From assembly GCA_028095005.1 (NCBI GenBank), contig CM051460.1:152515461-152579460 (forward strand): a stretch of DNA of 64,000 nucleotides, given 5' to 3'. Below the pieces are notes generated by a model, which searched no databases, was not told the origin of the DNA, and was given only the letters and a program-made list of their open reading frames with translations. The position numbers and the translations under genes are program-made. Source of the stretch: Rhynchospora pubera. Taxonomy: Eukaryota; Streptophyta; Magnoliopsida; Poales; Cyperaceae. This document shows positions 34,939 to 48,200 of the stretch, piece by piece (position 1 is the first letter of the stretch; each line of letters opens with the position of its first letter).

Positions 34939-35462
34939 AAAAATAGAAGAAGAATTTGTTGTCACTATTATGCTCGATCACCTGATTCATCATTGATGAG
35001 TTCGTAATTACGCAAAAATCAACTTATTCTTCACGAGCGTTGAAGGTAGTAATTACATTTAAAGGTTGCGTTATCCAGTTCTAAATAGAAGAAATATAAC
35101 ATATTTATATTGATTATAGAATTCTTATTTGTCGACAAGAACTATGATATGCATGGTGTCGTGTAATTTTGTTTTTCCCAGAAAGAAGGAAAAAGAAACT
35201 ATCTTAATTTGCTCTAGAAAAATTGGAAGGAGATGAAGGAAAGCTAAGAAAAGAGAAGAAAATGGAAGGAAAGTTATGAATATGAATCTACCTGCTCCAG
35301 AATTCTAAAATATTAATTTTTTTTCACTTATGATTAATAAGATAGAATGACTATTGTATGGTAAATAAATGAATTTCTTGATTAAATTACAGCTTAATTG
35401 CATCTCTCAAGCTCTAGCTCTCAATACAATTTGAAGGACTTATGAAGGATGTCGACTACAAT

Positions 35463-35621
35463 GGCTCCGTTTGGATGAGGTGTAGGAAGAAGGGAAGAAT
35501 GGAAGAAGTGGGAAGAAGTATTGGGAAGTGTGTAACTTTGTGAAGAATTTGGATTGTTTAATAATAAATTTGGGTCCTTCTTCCCTTATTCTCTTCTTCC
35601 CACTCCAATCCAAACACAGCC
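35463..35621. mobile_element. Tourist-like MITE, copy 3
   Basis: 159 bp, ends GGCTCCGTTTGGAT and a diverged ATCCAAACACAGCC, 3-bp duplication aat on both sides, internal 'tattgggaagtgtgtaac' (opposite orientation to copy 2). Confidence 0.82.
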
Positions 35622-35639
35622 AATAATATCACTATTGCT

Positions 35640-37205
35640 GACACTTTGATTCGGTCTGGAAATTTGGCTACTGCTTGTTTGGGAGACGCGTGAACAAGGC
35701 GCGAACAAAGGATGTCGAACAATCTTGGTTTGGTTTCCTCTCCCCATTTCGTTGTTAACGCTCCTTATTTGTCAAAAAGAGAGAAGAACGGCCCCATAGT
35801 TCGTAAAAATATTTTCGTCGTTTGGTTTTGCACGAACAACTAGACCTGTCAATATGTTAACAAATTAACGTTTTAACGTTACGTTTTTGGGCCACGAAAC
35901 GTTAAACGGCTGAAAATTTAGTTATGTTGGGCCGACGGAACATTAAATGGAAATGGGCCGCTATTTTCGTAAAAATACGTAACGTAAGCATAAGGCCCAA
36001 TTTCCGTTACATTTTTTTTCCGTATTAGCGCTTATATTCCACCTATTCCAGAATTGGGTGAATTGTAGAAGAGAGACGAAGACAACGAGGCTGCCGACTG
36101 AGAACCCCCTCTCTCTCTAGAATGTATCTACTCCATTCTCCATCTCTCTCTTGTAGGCTTCGCTCCCTCTCTCTCGATCGTAGCTCCGCTCTATCTCTCG
36201 ATCGTATCTCCTGTTATCCATCTCAGCCTCAGCCTCTCTCAGGCGACACTGCCTAAGTTGACCCCAAAGTCGTGACCTCTTCCTCCTCCTCCTCCTCCTC
36301 CATGGCCATAATCTCCTCCTCTTCCTCCACAGCCGTGACCTCCTCCTCCTCCTCCATGGCCGCGACCTCCTCCTCCTCCTCCTCCTTGGTAACAGACCTG
36401 ATTATAGTCCATTTTCAGTTACTGGATCAGCCTTACCAGCAGGCGTACCAGCACCTTACCAGCAAGCGTACCAGTACTACTAGCATTGGCGCATCAAGTC
36501 TTCCTCGTTGAGAGACCCCCTCCTCTTCCACCATGGCCGCGCACACCAGTTATTTTGGAGGTACGATTTTCTTGATTTTTCAATTGTTCTAGGGTTCTTT
36601 TTTTTTAGTTAATTGTTTGAATGTAAATTCAGGAAAGAATAAGTGGGCAAGTTGAGAAACACTTGCTTGAAGTTGCTTGTAGTTGTGATCTGGAAGAAGT
36701 GTGATTGCTCTGAAATTTCTCTAGGATTTAAACTTTCAATTTTTTTAAGATTCTTTCAAATTGGATCTTTTTTTTTTTAAATTTCTCTTGTTTTGTTGAA
36801 TTATTTGAGAAGGAATTGTTTTTATTTTGTATTTTCAGTTTGCTTAATATGACACTTGTTATCTATTTTGCTTAAGACAATTTTTAATGTTTCTGGTGTA
36901 AGACAGTTTGCTTATTGAGTTGTTGAGTAAGATTTATTTGCTTCTTAGTTGATACAGTTTATCAACGCAAATTTTCTATGTTAGTTGATACAGTTTATAA
37001 ACTGTTTTTGGTAACTTAGTTGGAGAAAAAAACGAAAGTCAAATTCTAACGTTATTAACGTTTCTTCCGTTAATGTACACGTAACATTAAGCAGAAAGAA
37101 AAAAACTTTACGTTTATTAAATGAAACGTTAAACGTAACATTAAGCAGAAGAAACAACCCTTGTTCGCGAACAACGTTGTTCTGCCAAACATAGCCGACA
37201 AACAA
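35640..37205. mobile_element. Nested, degraded TIR elements with AACGTTA-rich core
   Basis: Outer ends resemble each other inverted (left GGCTACTGCTTGTTTGG, right read inward GGCTATGTTTGGCAG, then 'gcgaacaa' words). At 35,841 a second start TAGACCTGTCAAT matches the hAT-type end seen at 6,666. The interior holds 'aacgttaaacgtaac' words, a direct repeat 'gtaacattaagcagaa' (about 37,083 and 37,136), CT microsatellites and a TCC-repeat encoding poly-Ser (36,280-36,390). Boundaries and target duplications are not resolved. Confidence 0.4.
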
Positions 37206-37439
37206 GCAGTTCTTGATTCGAATTACGGGGAGTTCATTTTCTTAAATTTAAAATTATTAGAATAAAAATTCCAAACCAACATTGAAAAACAAAAATTCTA
37301 GCATAACAATATTAATTCTGCACAGAATCATAATGGTAATCTTTATATCAGGGAGACAGGGACCATTGTATCATAGTCCCTTACGAATTACTGAATTATT
37401 GGTAACAGGTAATCAAACAATACTCCAATTTTGGGAACC

Positions 37440-40400
37440 TTTTCTACAGTGTTTTTGGGTGACGTCAACAGTCGATCTCAACCGTCCATTTTATCCATCG
37501 GAATCGTTGTTTTCTCCGCCATCGATACGCTCAAAGAAATCGTCTCTCTTTCAATTCTTTTCTCCATGCTCGCCGCACGCGCTCTCTCTCTCTTGCCTCC
37601 TTCCTCCGTCTCTAATCTCCTTCTTCTCAATTCCTCTCCTCCTTTCCTCCTCCACCAAAAAAAAACGGAAGAAGGGTGATTGAGGGGATAGAGGAAGGGA
37701 TCGACAAAGACAGCAGAGTAGGAGAGAGATTACTCAATGGACGTCTCTTTGTTCGATTTGACACCCTCGATTCTTCTATACACGTGGGTTGTGTACGGAG
37801 CGAGGAGCTTCTCCCTCATCCCTTCTTTCTCATTTCTCATTGCTATTCTCTCTCTCGCCCGTGCTGTCTGAGGAGTTAACAAACTCGATGTCGCTGCTCT
37901 TTTCAAACAAATCGTGACGTCTCCTATCGTAGTTTCACCTCATTTCACGCGTGGCTCTCAAGGCGAAAAGGGAAAATGAACTGTTCCTCATCGTCACTGG
38001 ATTTCAGTGGTCTTTGGCCTGTGCTCAACATAGTATGTTTTTTCCCCCTTTCATTGTTTCGATCTCTTAATCTTCTCTCTCAAAAAAAAAAAAAAAGATA
38101 AGAAAATTGATCTCTTAATCGGTCTCCCATATTATTTCTTTCCAATAAGAAAGATTTTGTGGAATGTCTTGATTTATACTAGGAAGGATTTGTATGGTTT
38201 TGTTACCGATTATTTTTGGAGTTTAGCACAATTTTAGTTCCAACAATTTAGAACATATTATTTTATTCCATTAACATTTCAAGAAATCAGAAAACACTTG
38301 GTTAGTCTCAATTAAAGTGATTTGCATGATGTCAATTAGAGAAAGTGTTTATGTTTATATTCGATGACAATCAGTTGATAATTTGACATATTATGTGATT
38401 CTTTTTGCTGGTAACACTTTTTTGAATTCGACATATCATATGAAAATAGAGCTTGCAATAACTGTTGATACTTCCTATTATTTTTTTGATGTTTTTATCT
38501 AATACAACAAGCTTATTTTTGCCAAATTTTTTAGGGAACAAAGAATGGATATTATAATTTCAATTCTCTTTGTTATAAAGAGAATTGTCTTAGAACAATA
38601 AATGAAGGTACCTTGGCTACTTTCTTTCATCTCTTTTTGTATGAAATTTCGTAAATCAGAAAATGAATCATAATGGGGCTCCCAACATTCAAGGTTAATC
38701 GAGACTCAGGTTATTTCACAATTTAGGTTAAATTTAGAAATTGATGAAGAGAAATTAGTTCACAATTGGGTGAATATGTACTGCACTTGAGGCCCAGGAA
38801 ATTAGTTCTGGCTGACCTAGCATCCAATGCTAAGTACACCTTTCAGGAGTTCACATATAAGTTGTGAGGACTAACACTTTTTATTTTGCTCTCCGTAACT
38901 CCATCGTCTGTGATCATTTTTAGGAGTTCACATTTGAGCTATATTATGAGCCAAATTCTTGACTTGATGAATACAAATTTTGGATCAGCTCGAATCTTTT
39001 AGCATGAATCTGCATTCAATCTTGGGCCAGCTCGAAATTATACATCGATTAATATATTAGAGTCGAGGTTCTTTCATCTCCCGATTTTCTTTCTCCCGTT
39101 CTAAAGGTTTGTGCTTCTTTGTATTAATGTTGTATGTGCATAAATGTGGTATAAGTAGCCTATCGTCACATAATCTTACATTCTAAATGTCAGGGGTATG
39201 CAATATTGTGCAACAACATTCTTTATTTACTTCTTTTTTTTAAGTTGGACTGACTAAAGGCATTTTTTGAATTCACGTTCTGTTATTATTGACATGAAAC
39301 TGTTATTATTGTTGCTTCTAATTAGATTGTCTTTTTAGTCGTTGCCGGTGATTCTCTTTTATAATAAGGCATACGCTTCACCATAATAGATGTTTAGTTG
39401 GTGATGACCATTATTAAAAATTCTAATTTTGTGAGAAGAGAGAGACTCAATATTATTGCAGAGTATCATATTATCTGAGTTGACTATTATGTTTTATTAT
39501 CCTTAATTAAGTTGGGTGTAGTTGTAGACTTTGTATAGGGATGGATAAACTGATTTGTATAATGTTAGTGGTTTGTTTTGATGCTTGCTGCATGACTTTT
39601 CTAACTTGAATAATTTTTTTTAAAGAATTATTTACAAAGATTTGATAATTGCAATGCTGATTAAAAAATTGCTCTTTCTACTTGATAATTAATGAAACAC
39701 AATATCCCTGCAGGTGGGGAATGAAACACAAAACATTTTGAAGATTGGAGCCACTTAAAGCTTAAGGTATATTTTTTAACTCTGGCATTGGAGGAGGATT
39801 GCAACTGAAAGACATTTGTTGTTTTGTTTACTACACCTTTTCCTTTTTGGCCCTTCTGAATATTTTTTCTCTAATTTTGCAAATCAGACCAGCATGCTAA
39901 AGCTGGTGACAGTCCAAGCTAGGTTCTTCAAATTTTAGGATGGGACAGGTCCAGGTAACCTTGGAATTTGGTACCAGGTTTTTGTGCTCATAGACTAATT
40001 AGTAAGCCAGCTTTAAGCCTCCTAAAACAATTCTCCATATAATTGGAGTTTCTTTTTTGTATCCCATGTCTACTTATATTATTACAGTAACAATCTTTCT
40101 TGTATCAATTGTGCAGGAAGTGCCATAGGTAGCATTTCTCAAGCACGGATTACCAACAACTTTCCAATGTGCTGGCATGATGTCGTATATGTGAGATAAC
40201 CCCTTTCTCTGTCATTGATGCTCCGCCTAAGTATCATTTGGTCCTAGGAGATCACATGGTCAGCTTCACAAGACAAACAGCTATCACTCCAATGTCTATA
40301 CTCAACATAGGTACCTTTGTATTACATTGATTTTAAATGTATGGAGTCTGTCGGAACCGATATTACTAATCTGAACAAAGTTATAGGTACTTTCTGTAAT

Positions 40401-41016
40401 AACTGTCTATTATTGATACATGTACCTGCTGCTTATGGTTTTGCATGTAAACAGAGCAAGAAGAGAACCCTCATATTCAACCCAGAAAAAAAATGCTAAT
40501 CGAAAAAAGATCTTTTCTGTAGAATTTTTCATATTATTACTGTTTTATTTTCTTTTCATCCTCATATCATAGGGAGGATAGTCGGTTTTAGCACAGTCAA
40601 GAAACAAAACTGACACACCAAACTTCATACAGCTCATGTACATAGCAAATAATTTAAAAAATTCTCTTTTCAATTGGTCAATATTCTTATGTATTGCACT
40701 TCGGTATTATCTTTTTATAATTTACCATTCTTTTTTCAATTGGTCAATATTCTTATGTATTGCACTTCGGTGTTATCTTTTGATAATTTACCATTCTTTT
40801 TTCAATTGGTCAATATTCTTATGTATTGCACTTTGGTATTATCTTTTTTTTTTTATTCAGGGAACATATGGTTCAGATCATACTATGGAGCCAGTTCTTG
40901 CATCTATTGACTGTGCCGCACTCCATGAAGAATCAAAGAAGAGCTTGGTCATAGTCATTTGCAGTTCAGTCCAGATCAATGAATTCAACCCTAAGCAATC
41001 CTGTGTACATCTTCTG
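37440..41016 (+). ncRNA. Possible spliced transcript, non-coding or micropeptide
   Basis: Exon-like pieces with consensus splice sites: CT-rich leader to 38,032 (donor GTATGT); 39,714-39,766; 39,888-39,922; 40,117-40,190 (donor GTGAGA); 40,861-41,016 (acceptor ttattcag). An ATG at 37,976 gives MNCSSSSLDFSGLWPVLNI in the first piece, and joining to 39,714 keeps the frame for 14 more codons to a stop at 39,756-39,758, a 33-aa product. No known domain. The region could equally be gene fragments carried by the Helitron ending at 41,626. Low confidence without RNA evidence. Confidence 0.3.
40671..40860. repeat. 66-bp minisatellite, about 2.8 units
   Basis: 'caattggtcaatattcttat' starts at 40,671, 40,737 and 40,803, an exact 66-bp period with few substitutions. 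Because 66 is divisible by three, all frames repeat and open frames persist; I do not regard them as genes. Confidence 0.9.
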
Positions 41017-41597
41017 GTTACTAAGCCTTATTTGCGTGTCATGTATTACTATTATGAACAATACTGTATATGGTATGCACATAAAGAACTCTTTGTGCTG
41101 TCATCACCACACATGTAAATATCTACACTTAAATCTTGAAGGGAAAACAACACCTGTTAGCTACGATTTGCCAGCTTAATGCCTTTAACATTAGTTGTGT
41201 AAAGCTGTTGAGAAACATGTTCCTTCATTTTGTTTTGTATAGAGTGAAGCTATTTCAATTTTTTAAATTAAACTTATTTTTACACCACTGGTGGAATATG
41301 AGGTAACTCTGAATTAGTAGTTGTATCAATTTATTAAAAAATAGTAACCCGTTGGAAAATACTTTCATACAGAGCAAATTTTCTATGATTTTTTCTTCTG
41401 TTTTTGTTATTAGTTCACATTGAATATATGTGTACAAAACATTAGATGATTATGTATGATAAATGAGCTTTCATGTAGCAGGTGATTACAACAATCGGTT
41501 TTCTTATTTTTATTATATCAAACTTAATTTTGATTTTTTTTGGGCTTTTGTTAATAAATTTAAGTTTGATATAATAAAGCTGTTAGGAATTAATTTT

Positions 41598-41626
41598 ATC
41601 GCGCGAAGCGCGATAACTATAGCTAG
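41598..41626 (+). mobile_element. Helitron 3' terminus (plus strand)
   Basis: A perfect 7-bp-stem hairpin ATCGCGC-GAA-GCGCGAT (41,598-41,614) is followed after 8 nt by CTAG and a host T, the standard 3' end of plant Helitrons (hairpin then CTRR). The body would lie to the left, possibly including the exon-like pieces at 37-41 kb. The 5' TC end was not identified. Confidence 0.75.
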
Positions 41627-43357
41627 TTGTTTATACACGCGGAGCGATGGAATTGAAACTTGAAATTGAAATTTGAAAGGAGCTATACGAAAGGACACGT
41701 ACTGTTCACTGGTTCTTGCGCCATGTGGTCTTATGATTTTTTTCTCCTTCACAATAAATAGCCCAATCATTTGAAAGGGGATTCTGATTTCCGAACAAGG
41801 AAGTTATATCACATGCTTATTAATAACCTTAAAAAAATGCTTATTAATTATGAAATTGTAGATTATCTGTGCCCATACCTTACCTCATCAAGTCACAGCC
41901 CGTCTGAACTACTTTTTTGAGCTGTTGCTCAACGCAAGAATAAAAAATTCAAAATTTGATCAGCGTGATTAATAACTTGAGGAGGATTAAAATGTTTTTA
42001 TTCTCCGTACCTCAACATTTCAAATTCTCGACAAGTTCTAAATAATATATTATCGTATAAAATGCTAGAGTTTGTTAAAAAAAAATAAAATAAATGTAAT
42101 CATAGTGCATTTCTACAAGCTTTTTTGTTTTCAAATTTTAATTATTAAAATTTTAACATAATCATGAAACTCCAAATAAAAGGCATTTGTTTCCTCCAAC
42201 ATCTTTCAATGGATATGCAACTTTTTCGAAGAATTTCAAATAAATAATTAAGATGAACAATTTTTAAGAATAAAAAATAACAATTCAAAACCCTACCATA
42301 TGTAATGCATATGGAGAAAATTGATTTTCGTAATATTTACTTAAATTTCAGGAACTTTAATATTGCATTTACCCCACTATTTTCTTCTTCTTTTTTTTGT
42401 TGGTTGACTTTTACAAAAGATTTTGCATTAATGAAAACCAGGTTATGTAAAAAAGGCTGCATGCATTACACCATTTACCCAACCCTCACCTAATTTTTCA
42501 CCTTAACTAAGATTGCCATTTTGCTATATGATTTATGAAGAGGAGATGAGATTAAGATTGTTCATGGGGTAAACTTATGTGGATGAGTTCCTTAAAACGA
42601 TACAGAGTTACAGAGTTATTGATTGTCGCATTGAAATTAATAAGATATCCGGAATTTATGAGTATTGAAGAATAAAATATATATTACATAAAATTGTTGG
42701 CACAATTAAATCGTTTATATATTAATCAAAATATCTATAAAAAGCATGGAGTCATGTTGGGCCACTTCTGCTTTAGAAAAGTTCTAAAATATATTTAAAT
42801 TATTTATACTTTTTTTAAAAGAATATATAGAAAATATGTTCATGGATCAACAACTGAAAAATTTATGCCCTATTTTAAAATTATTGTTCTATCTTATGAA
42901 CTTTTGCACTTTTCAGTAGCATTATTCAACTCTGCTCCTGATACAAAGTCAATGACTATGAACAAGTATTTTTCTTTTTTTTTACTGTACACCCGTTTTG
43001 GTGCAGTTTGATGGTTGGCAAAGAATCAAAATGTTGTTACGTATTTTGTGCACATATTAAAATTAGAGTAAATAACAAATATTGCAATGTTCTTGCATGT
43101 TAAAGCTACTAGGGGTTGCACAGAGGAAGAGCGGTCTACGGTATCCATCAATCCCTATCAGGACCACCGTCTTAGTGTGTTTTTCGTTTTTCCATTAAAA
43201 ATTTCAAATTTTTGCAAACAAACGAGTTATGATATCACGCTCCTATATTTGCACCAGTAACTTCAAAAATGCCATTTTTTTTTGTTATACTGACAAGATT
43301 GAGAACATCTTTATGGATGGAAATAGACTTAACTATAGTGAGAAGAAAAAATATACA
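41627..43357. other. AT-rich DNA, no gene seen
   Basis: Nothing supported: short AT-rich frames only, no recognised repeat ends. Confidence 0.55.
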
Positions 43358-43653
43358 AGTACGCTTAGGGGCGGAGTCAAAATTTCGACTTAGGGAGGCC
43401 AAAATTTCAAGACAGACTAAAGTTTGAAAGTTTAAAAATCTAAGAAAATTGACAATAAAAAATAATATTGTATTTTTTATGGTAGTAATTTTCTAAACAT
43501 GAATTTTATCAAATATAATGAAGAAGTAATTTTTCCTATTTGAGCAAAGATTTTCATATTTGAGCAATGTTTTATTTCTGATTTTTCGTTTTCTAAATTT
43601 GCTCTAAAAGAAAAAGTTATAATTAAACTAATTTGAACAAACAATAAACTTAA

Positions 43654-43682
43654 CTAGTGGGTTCGTCGCGCGTTGCGCGACC
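43654..43682 (-). mobile_element. Helitron 3' terminus (minus strand)
   Basis: On the minus strand a perfect hairpin GTCGCGC-AAC-GCGCGAC is followed by a 7-nt spacer and CTAG, then T, the same architecture as at 41,626 with a different stem. The body extends to the right, inside the hAT-bounded block. 5' end not found. Confidence 0.75.
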
Positions 43683-45299
43683 TATTTTTTTCTCTCATTT
43701 TTTTTTGTTAAATTTAATATTATAATAATTTTATTTTGTTGGTTAGTTTATTACATTTTTTTTATGAATTTTATGAGCAACAATTACTATATTTTAATAG
43801 ACATATACCACAATATTTATAAAAGGTTATTTATATTGTAAATAAAAAAGATAAAAAGAGTCCGAGAAATAAATGCACTCAGTTTAGTGAACTCTTTGCA
43901 TAAATTTAAGCGTCCATATAAACAACAATTTTTACAAAAACTTTTTTGAAAAACATTCAATATTATCAGCAAGGTGTGATAACTGAATCTGAGAGTAAAA
44001 CATACATTAAACTCATAATTAAATTAGAAAAAAGGAGAAATAAATATCAGTAGTGGCCACAAAAACTTGTCCGATGACTGGGGTCTCAGGGTCATGCACA
44101 CCCATCACTACCAATGTAGGCTTAAGCAATGTTATTTTTAGAGAAGACGCTATTTGATGAACTCATAGCAGTCCTCTATATAACAAAATGTCTAGTCCAA
44201 TTGCTCTTATATATTGCTCCTATACGCTAGAACTTAATCTGCATATCGTGAGGTAATTAAAGAGAAGGCAAAAAGAATATCATCAAAAGTCACGTATGCT
44301 TGTTTGGTTCTTTTCCATAAATACCCTTAGTTTTGTGATGTTTTTAGAAGGTTCATTATTAAAAAAAAAGAGGATCTAATTCAAAGTACATGAGGAGGTT
44401 TCATGAAAGGTAGTTCAATACATTATAACTGGTAATACCATTATTCCAAAATTAATAGTTTTGGACTTGAAAAAAATTAGGCCACAGTAACCATAATCAT
44501 AATTTAATACCAACCTCTTCTAACCAATACATATATGTTCTCTGATATAGCTCAGTTTTTGCCAATACATTCAATTCCTCATCTTTATGGTTTTAGGCGA
44601 TTGAAATATTGCGTTAGAGCTTGTTATTCTCATTTAATTTATGGCTAATTGTGCAATCAGGTGCAAACCATGCAGTTTCTGTTAACAGTTAATTAATGAG
44701 AAAAAATCGTAAAGCATTTCTTAGTAGATATTTTAATATCACAATAGTAATAAAATGAATAGATGGAGGATTAAACTCAAATTTTTAGTTAGGTTAGTTG
44801 TTTACCTAAAAAAAGCAGGGGTTGAGCGGATCAAAAGTAAGGGTTGTTTTTTTTCAGAACATCAAGCAGGCCCCTTAATTGAGCACCTGATATCAAAGTC
44901 GTACAGTGATAACAGTGATAACCTCAACATTAAAATTCGTTAAATCAACAACATATTAGCTGAACCACAAATAACAGAACTTAATTGAATAAGCAAAAGC
45001 TAAAGCAAGGAATGCTCCAAGCACTGAAATGTTAATTTGTTTCCACTCACTATGTAAATAGATGCTCTTAAATCATATTTTAAGTTACATTCATTGAGGG
45101 AAAAAAACAATGACAGTGAGAAAATTAAACAAAAAGCTCAAGAAGGCAACTTAGATTCAGAAAAAAATAAAGTGACGTGAACTCGAATTCACGATTAGCT
45201 AAAAATTGTTGTTCTATGATATATTAACTTCCACATTATCTAAACATGGCATACTTAAAATATAAAACAATAAATAAAGGAACAGTGAGATATTATACC

Positions 45300-48200
45300 A
45301 GAAAGGAGAGCATATGATGCCATGACAATAATTAAATTTTAGGTTGAAGGTAGCCAGCAAGAGTCCTGATAGTTGTAAGACTCCTACAGTGAAATACAAA
45401 ATACAAAGTGAGAAATAAAGGAACAAAAAAGCAAATGAAAATCCTACAGTGAAATCCAAAATCAGAGATAAAGGAACCCATATAATTTATGTTGAAACAT
45501 CTGTTGTCCACATATTATTTAGATAAAATTTATATTGCTCAATCATATAAATCGACAGAGAGCAAAATATATGCAGGTTCACATGACTTTTAAAAACATA
45601 TTTCTGTTCAGAAATCATGCAAAATCATATAAATTTTTTTAGAATTTCTGTTTAGAAGCGATGTCATGCACTCACAAAAACAATGCAAAATAATATCACT
45701 CTAAGAATATCGAACAACAATTCCATATGCTCAATAAATTAAGCAGGCAATTAAGGAGACAGAAGTCTAAACTCTTTAATATTTTAAACTTCAAACCTGT
45801 GGCACTTAAGAGTTTTTCGGATCAATAATTTACTGCGATTCTATGTTGTTGTTACCTCTGTAAAAGCCAACCGATCAATGAAACAGTAGAACAGTTTCTT
45901 TCACCTTTGCTACCTTAACTGAAGCTTGCTCAACACTATGGCTTAGCTACTCTTTACATCAAGTATCCAACTGTTTTGCCCTGCCACAAAAATGCAAGGC
46001 GAACCTTAAGTTTTCATGCATACTTTACTAAAAAGAAAATAAAAGGAGAAAAAAATGAAAGGGTAAGATTAAAAAAAGAAAAGAAAAAGTTGTTTGTTGA
46101 GCTCTTCAAATGACCATCAAGGTTAAGAATAATACCACTCAAAAAAGGGAAGAAGTATGTGTGGGATGTCAAGTAAATAGTGAGTTTCGGATGCCAGCAC
46201 CTATGTGAAAGTAAGTACCATCCCGTTAAGAACGCAGAAAGACATCAACAATGTTAATTTATGAAAATCAAGCAATAGCAATCCAAATTTAGGACCCAAT
46301 GAAAAAATATATATTTTTCAATGAAATCCTCCAAATAAAAAAAATGTCTGAGCTCACAAATCGCCAAAAAGTAAAAACGTATAAGTGTCATTTTTTGCTA
46401 GTTCTTTGTCCATTTGTTTGCTGATACTTTAGTTGACAGAATCAGGCAAAATTTTGTTTATTTTTGCCAACCCTCCAAATTTTGTTCTAAGAGCTCATTG
46501 CCTTCTTTTGGTTAATGCCTAGAAAAGCACCTCTGAATTAAACTTTTGCACAACAAAGAGAAAAGTATGCATAAAACTCTAAGAATAAAAAATAAAACCT
46601 GAAAGACCTGGTGAACACAGACTGGACCACCAACATTGCAAGCAGGGAAAACACAGGCAGCTAATCTGCTTCCTCGAGCAGTTCCATAAACAGTAATGTA
46701 GGAATTGAACTCTAAGGGACAAAAAAGAGCACAATCAGATACATCGTGAGCGCTAACAGTCATAAGAAAACAACAAAACAACCAAAAAATTCTAAAAGAA
46801 CCCCACAATGAAAGGAATAATGAAGGAGAAAAACAAAAGCATAACCTGAAGAACAACACGCACGGCAGAACAGAAAAAGGTAGTGCAGGTATTGAGCGCA
46901 CACTCCTCCAAAAAGCTGCAAAAAAATAGGAAAGAAAATATGAGATTAGAAGAGAGAAACAAAAAATAAAGAAAATAAGAAGATGAAAAAGGTGGAAAAT
47001 AAAGAGCATAACATTAAAACGGCTAAAAAGATCAGCATTAGAACAAAAAGTTGGAGAGATGCAGCAAAATACCTATAGAGGAAATGAAAAGAAAACAACA
47101 CCAACAAAGAGAGCAGAAAGAAGCAAAGAGGAAAGGAATATGCTGGGCTGCTCGGCACATAGGAAATAGAAAGGGAGTCATTGCTGGGCTGCTCGGCACA
47201 TATGTTGTGTTTTGATTACTAATTACCATCATATAGTTGAGTTCCAGGTCATGTCTTGCAACAAATTGCTCCTTGCAAGAAACACGATGGAGTCATTGCT
47301 GCAATTTTTTTTTCAAAAAAGTAGAATCAGATACAAATTAGAGATGGATACAGGGAAAAAAAGGAAAGAGGGATCCTTGGATTAATATTTAGAGAGAAAC
47401 AACAATTATTTCTAATCGATAAATATAAAATATGTGAATCGAATTAACAAATAAACACTTAATTATTTGAATTCTTATTGTTAATTTAAAACTAATCTAT
47501 ATAAAAAAGGGGAAATGGTCATAGAGAATGAATCTGTGCAAAATTATAATCAATGGTCTACACATTACAATTTTTATAGCTAAAAGCATAATCAAAAGTT
47601 ATTTTTTTTTTGAAAAACAAATAAGAATATACCTGCCAAGAATCAAATTGTTGTGAGCTAGTACCATCAGCGCACATCAAACTGCCATGTCCTTGTGAGA
47701 CTGAGAAAAATCAAGAAAGAAAATAGGCAAACATCAATACAAAAATAAGCAAAACATAACAGAAAAGATACATCTTGTAAAGAACAAAAGTTAACCAAGA
47801 GAGCACAAAAGACTGGATGCAGAGAATGAGATAATAGAACACAAATAGTCCTGATAGATGCAAATAGAACAAACTAAAAGAGGCAAAAAAGGAAAAATCT
47901 TACCAAAACTGAATAGAAGCAAATGTCAGTGCAGACAACAACAGGCGAAAAAGTGCAACACGAACATATCAGAAACTGCAATGAAACCTGCAATACAGAA
48001 AAAACAGACGATAAAGCTCAAACATGAGAGGAATGACAAACCATAGAAGGAGATTCAAAGAGAACGGGTAACATCCAACAGTGAATGGCAATCCTGAGCA
48101 TGGTACCAAAAGATCTGAAGACTTCAAGAAACTGTTTAGGATGACCCAACACAACAAAATGAAGCTCAATGCACTGTAATAAGAACAAAGAAACATAAAA

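Noticed and set aside
36272..36511. Poly-Ser protein
   Set aside because: Encoded by an imperfect TCC trinucleotide repeat inside a degraded repeat region; no domain and no splice context.
46512..47232. Long hydrophobic minus-strand frames suggesting a membrane protein
   Set aside because: They are translations of poly-pyrimidine and T-rich intron-like DNA, interrupted by good splice sites; composition, not domain content, explains the hydrophobicity.
47496..47530. Helitron 5' end TCTATATAAAAAAGGGG on the plus strand
   Set aside because: It starts with TC after a T rather than the expected host A context, and no plus-strand hairpin-CTAG end follows it; chance in AT-rich DNA is likely.
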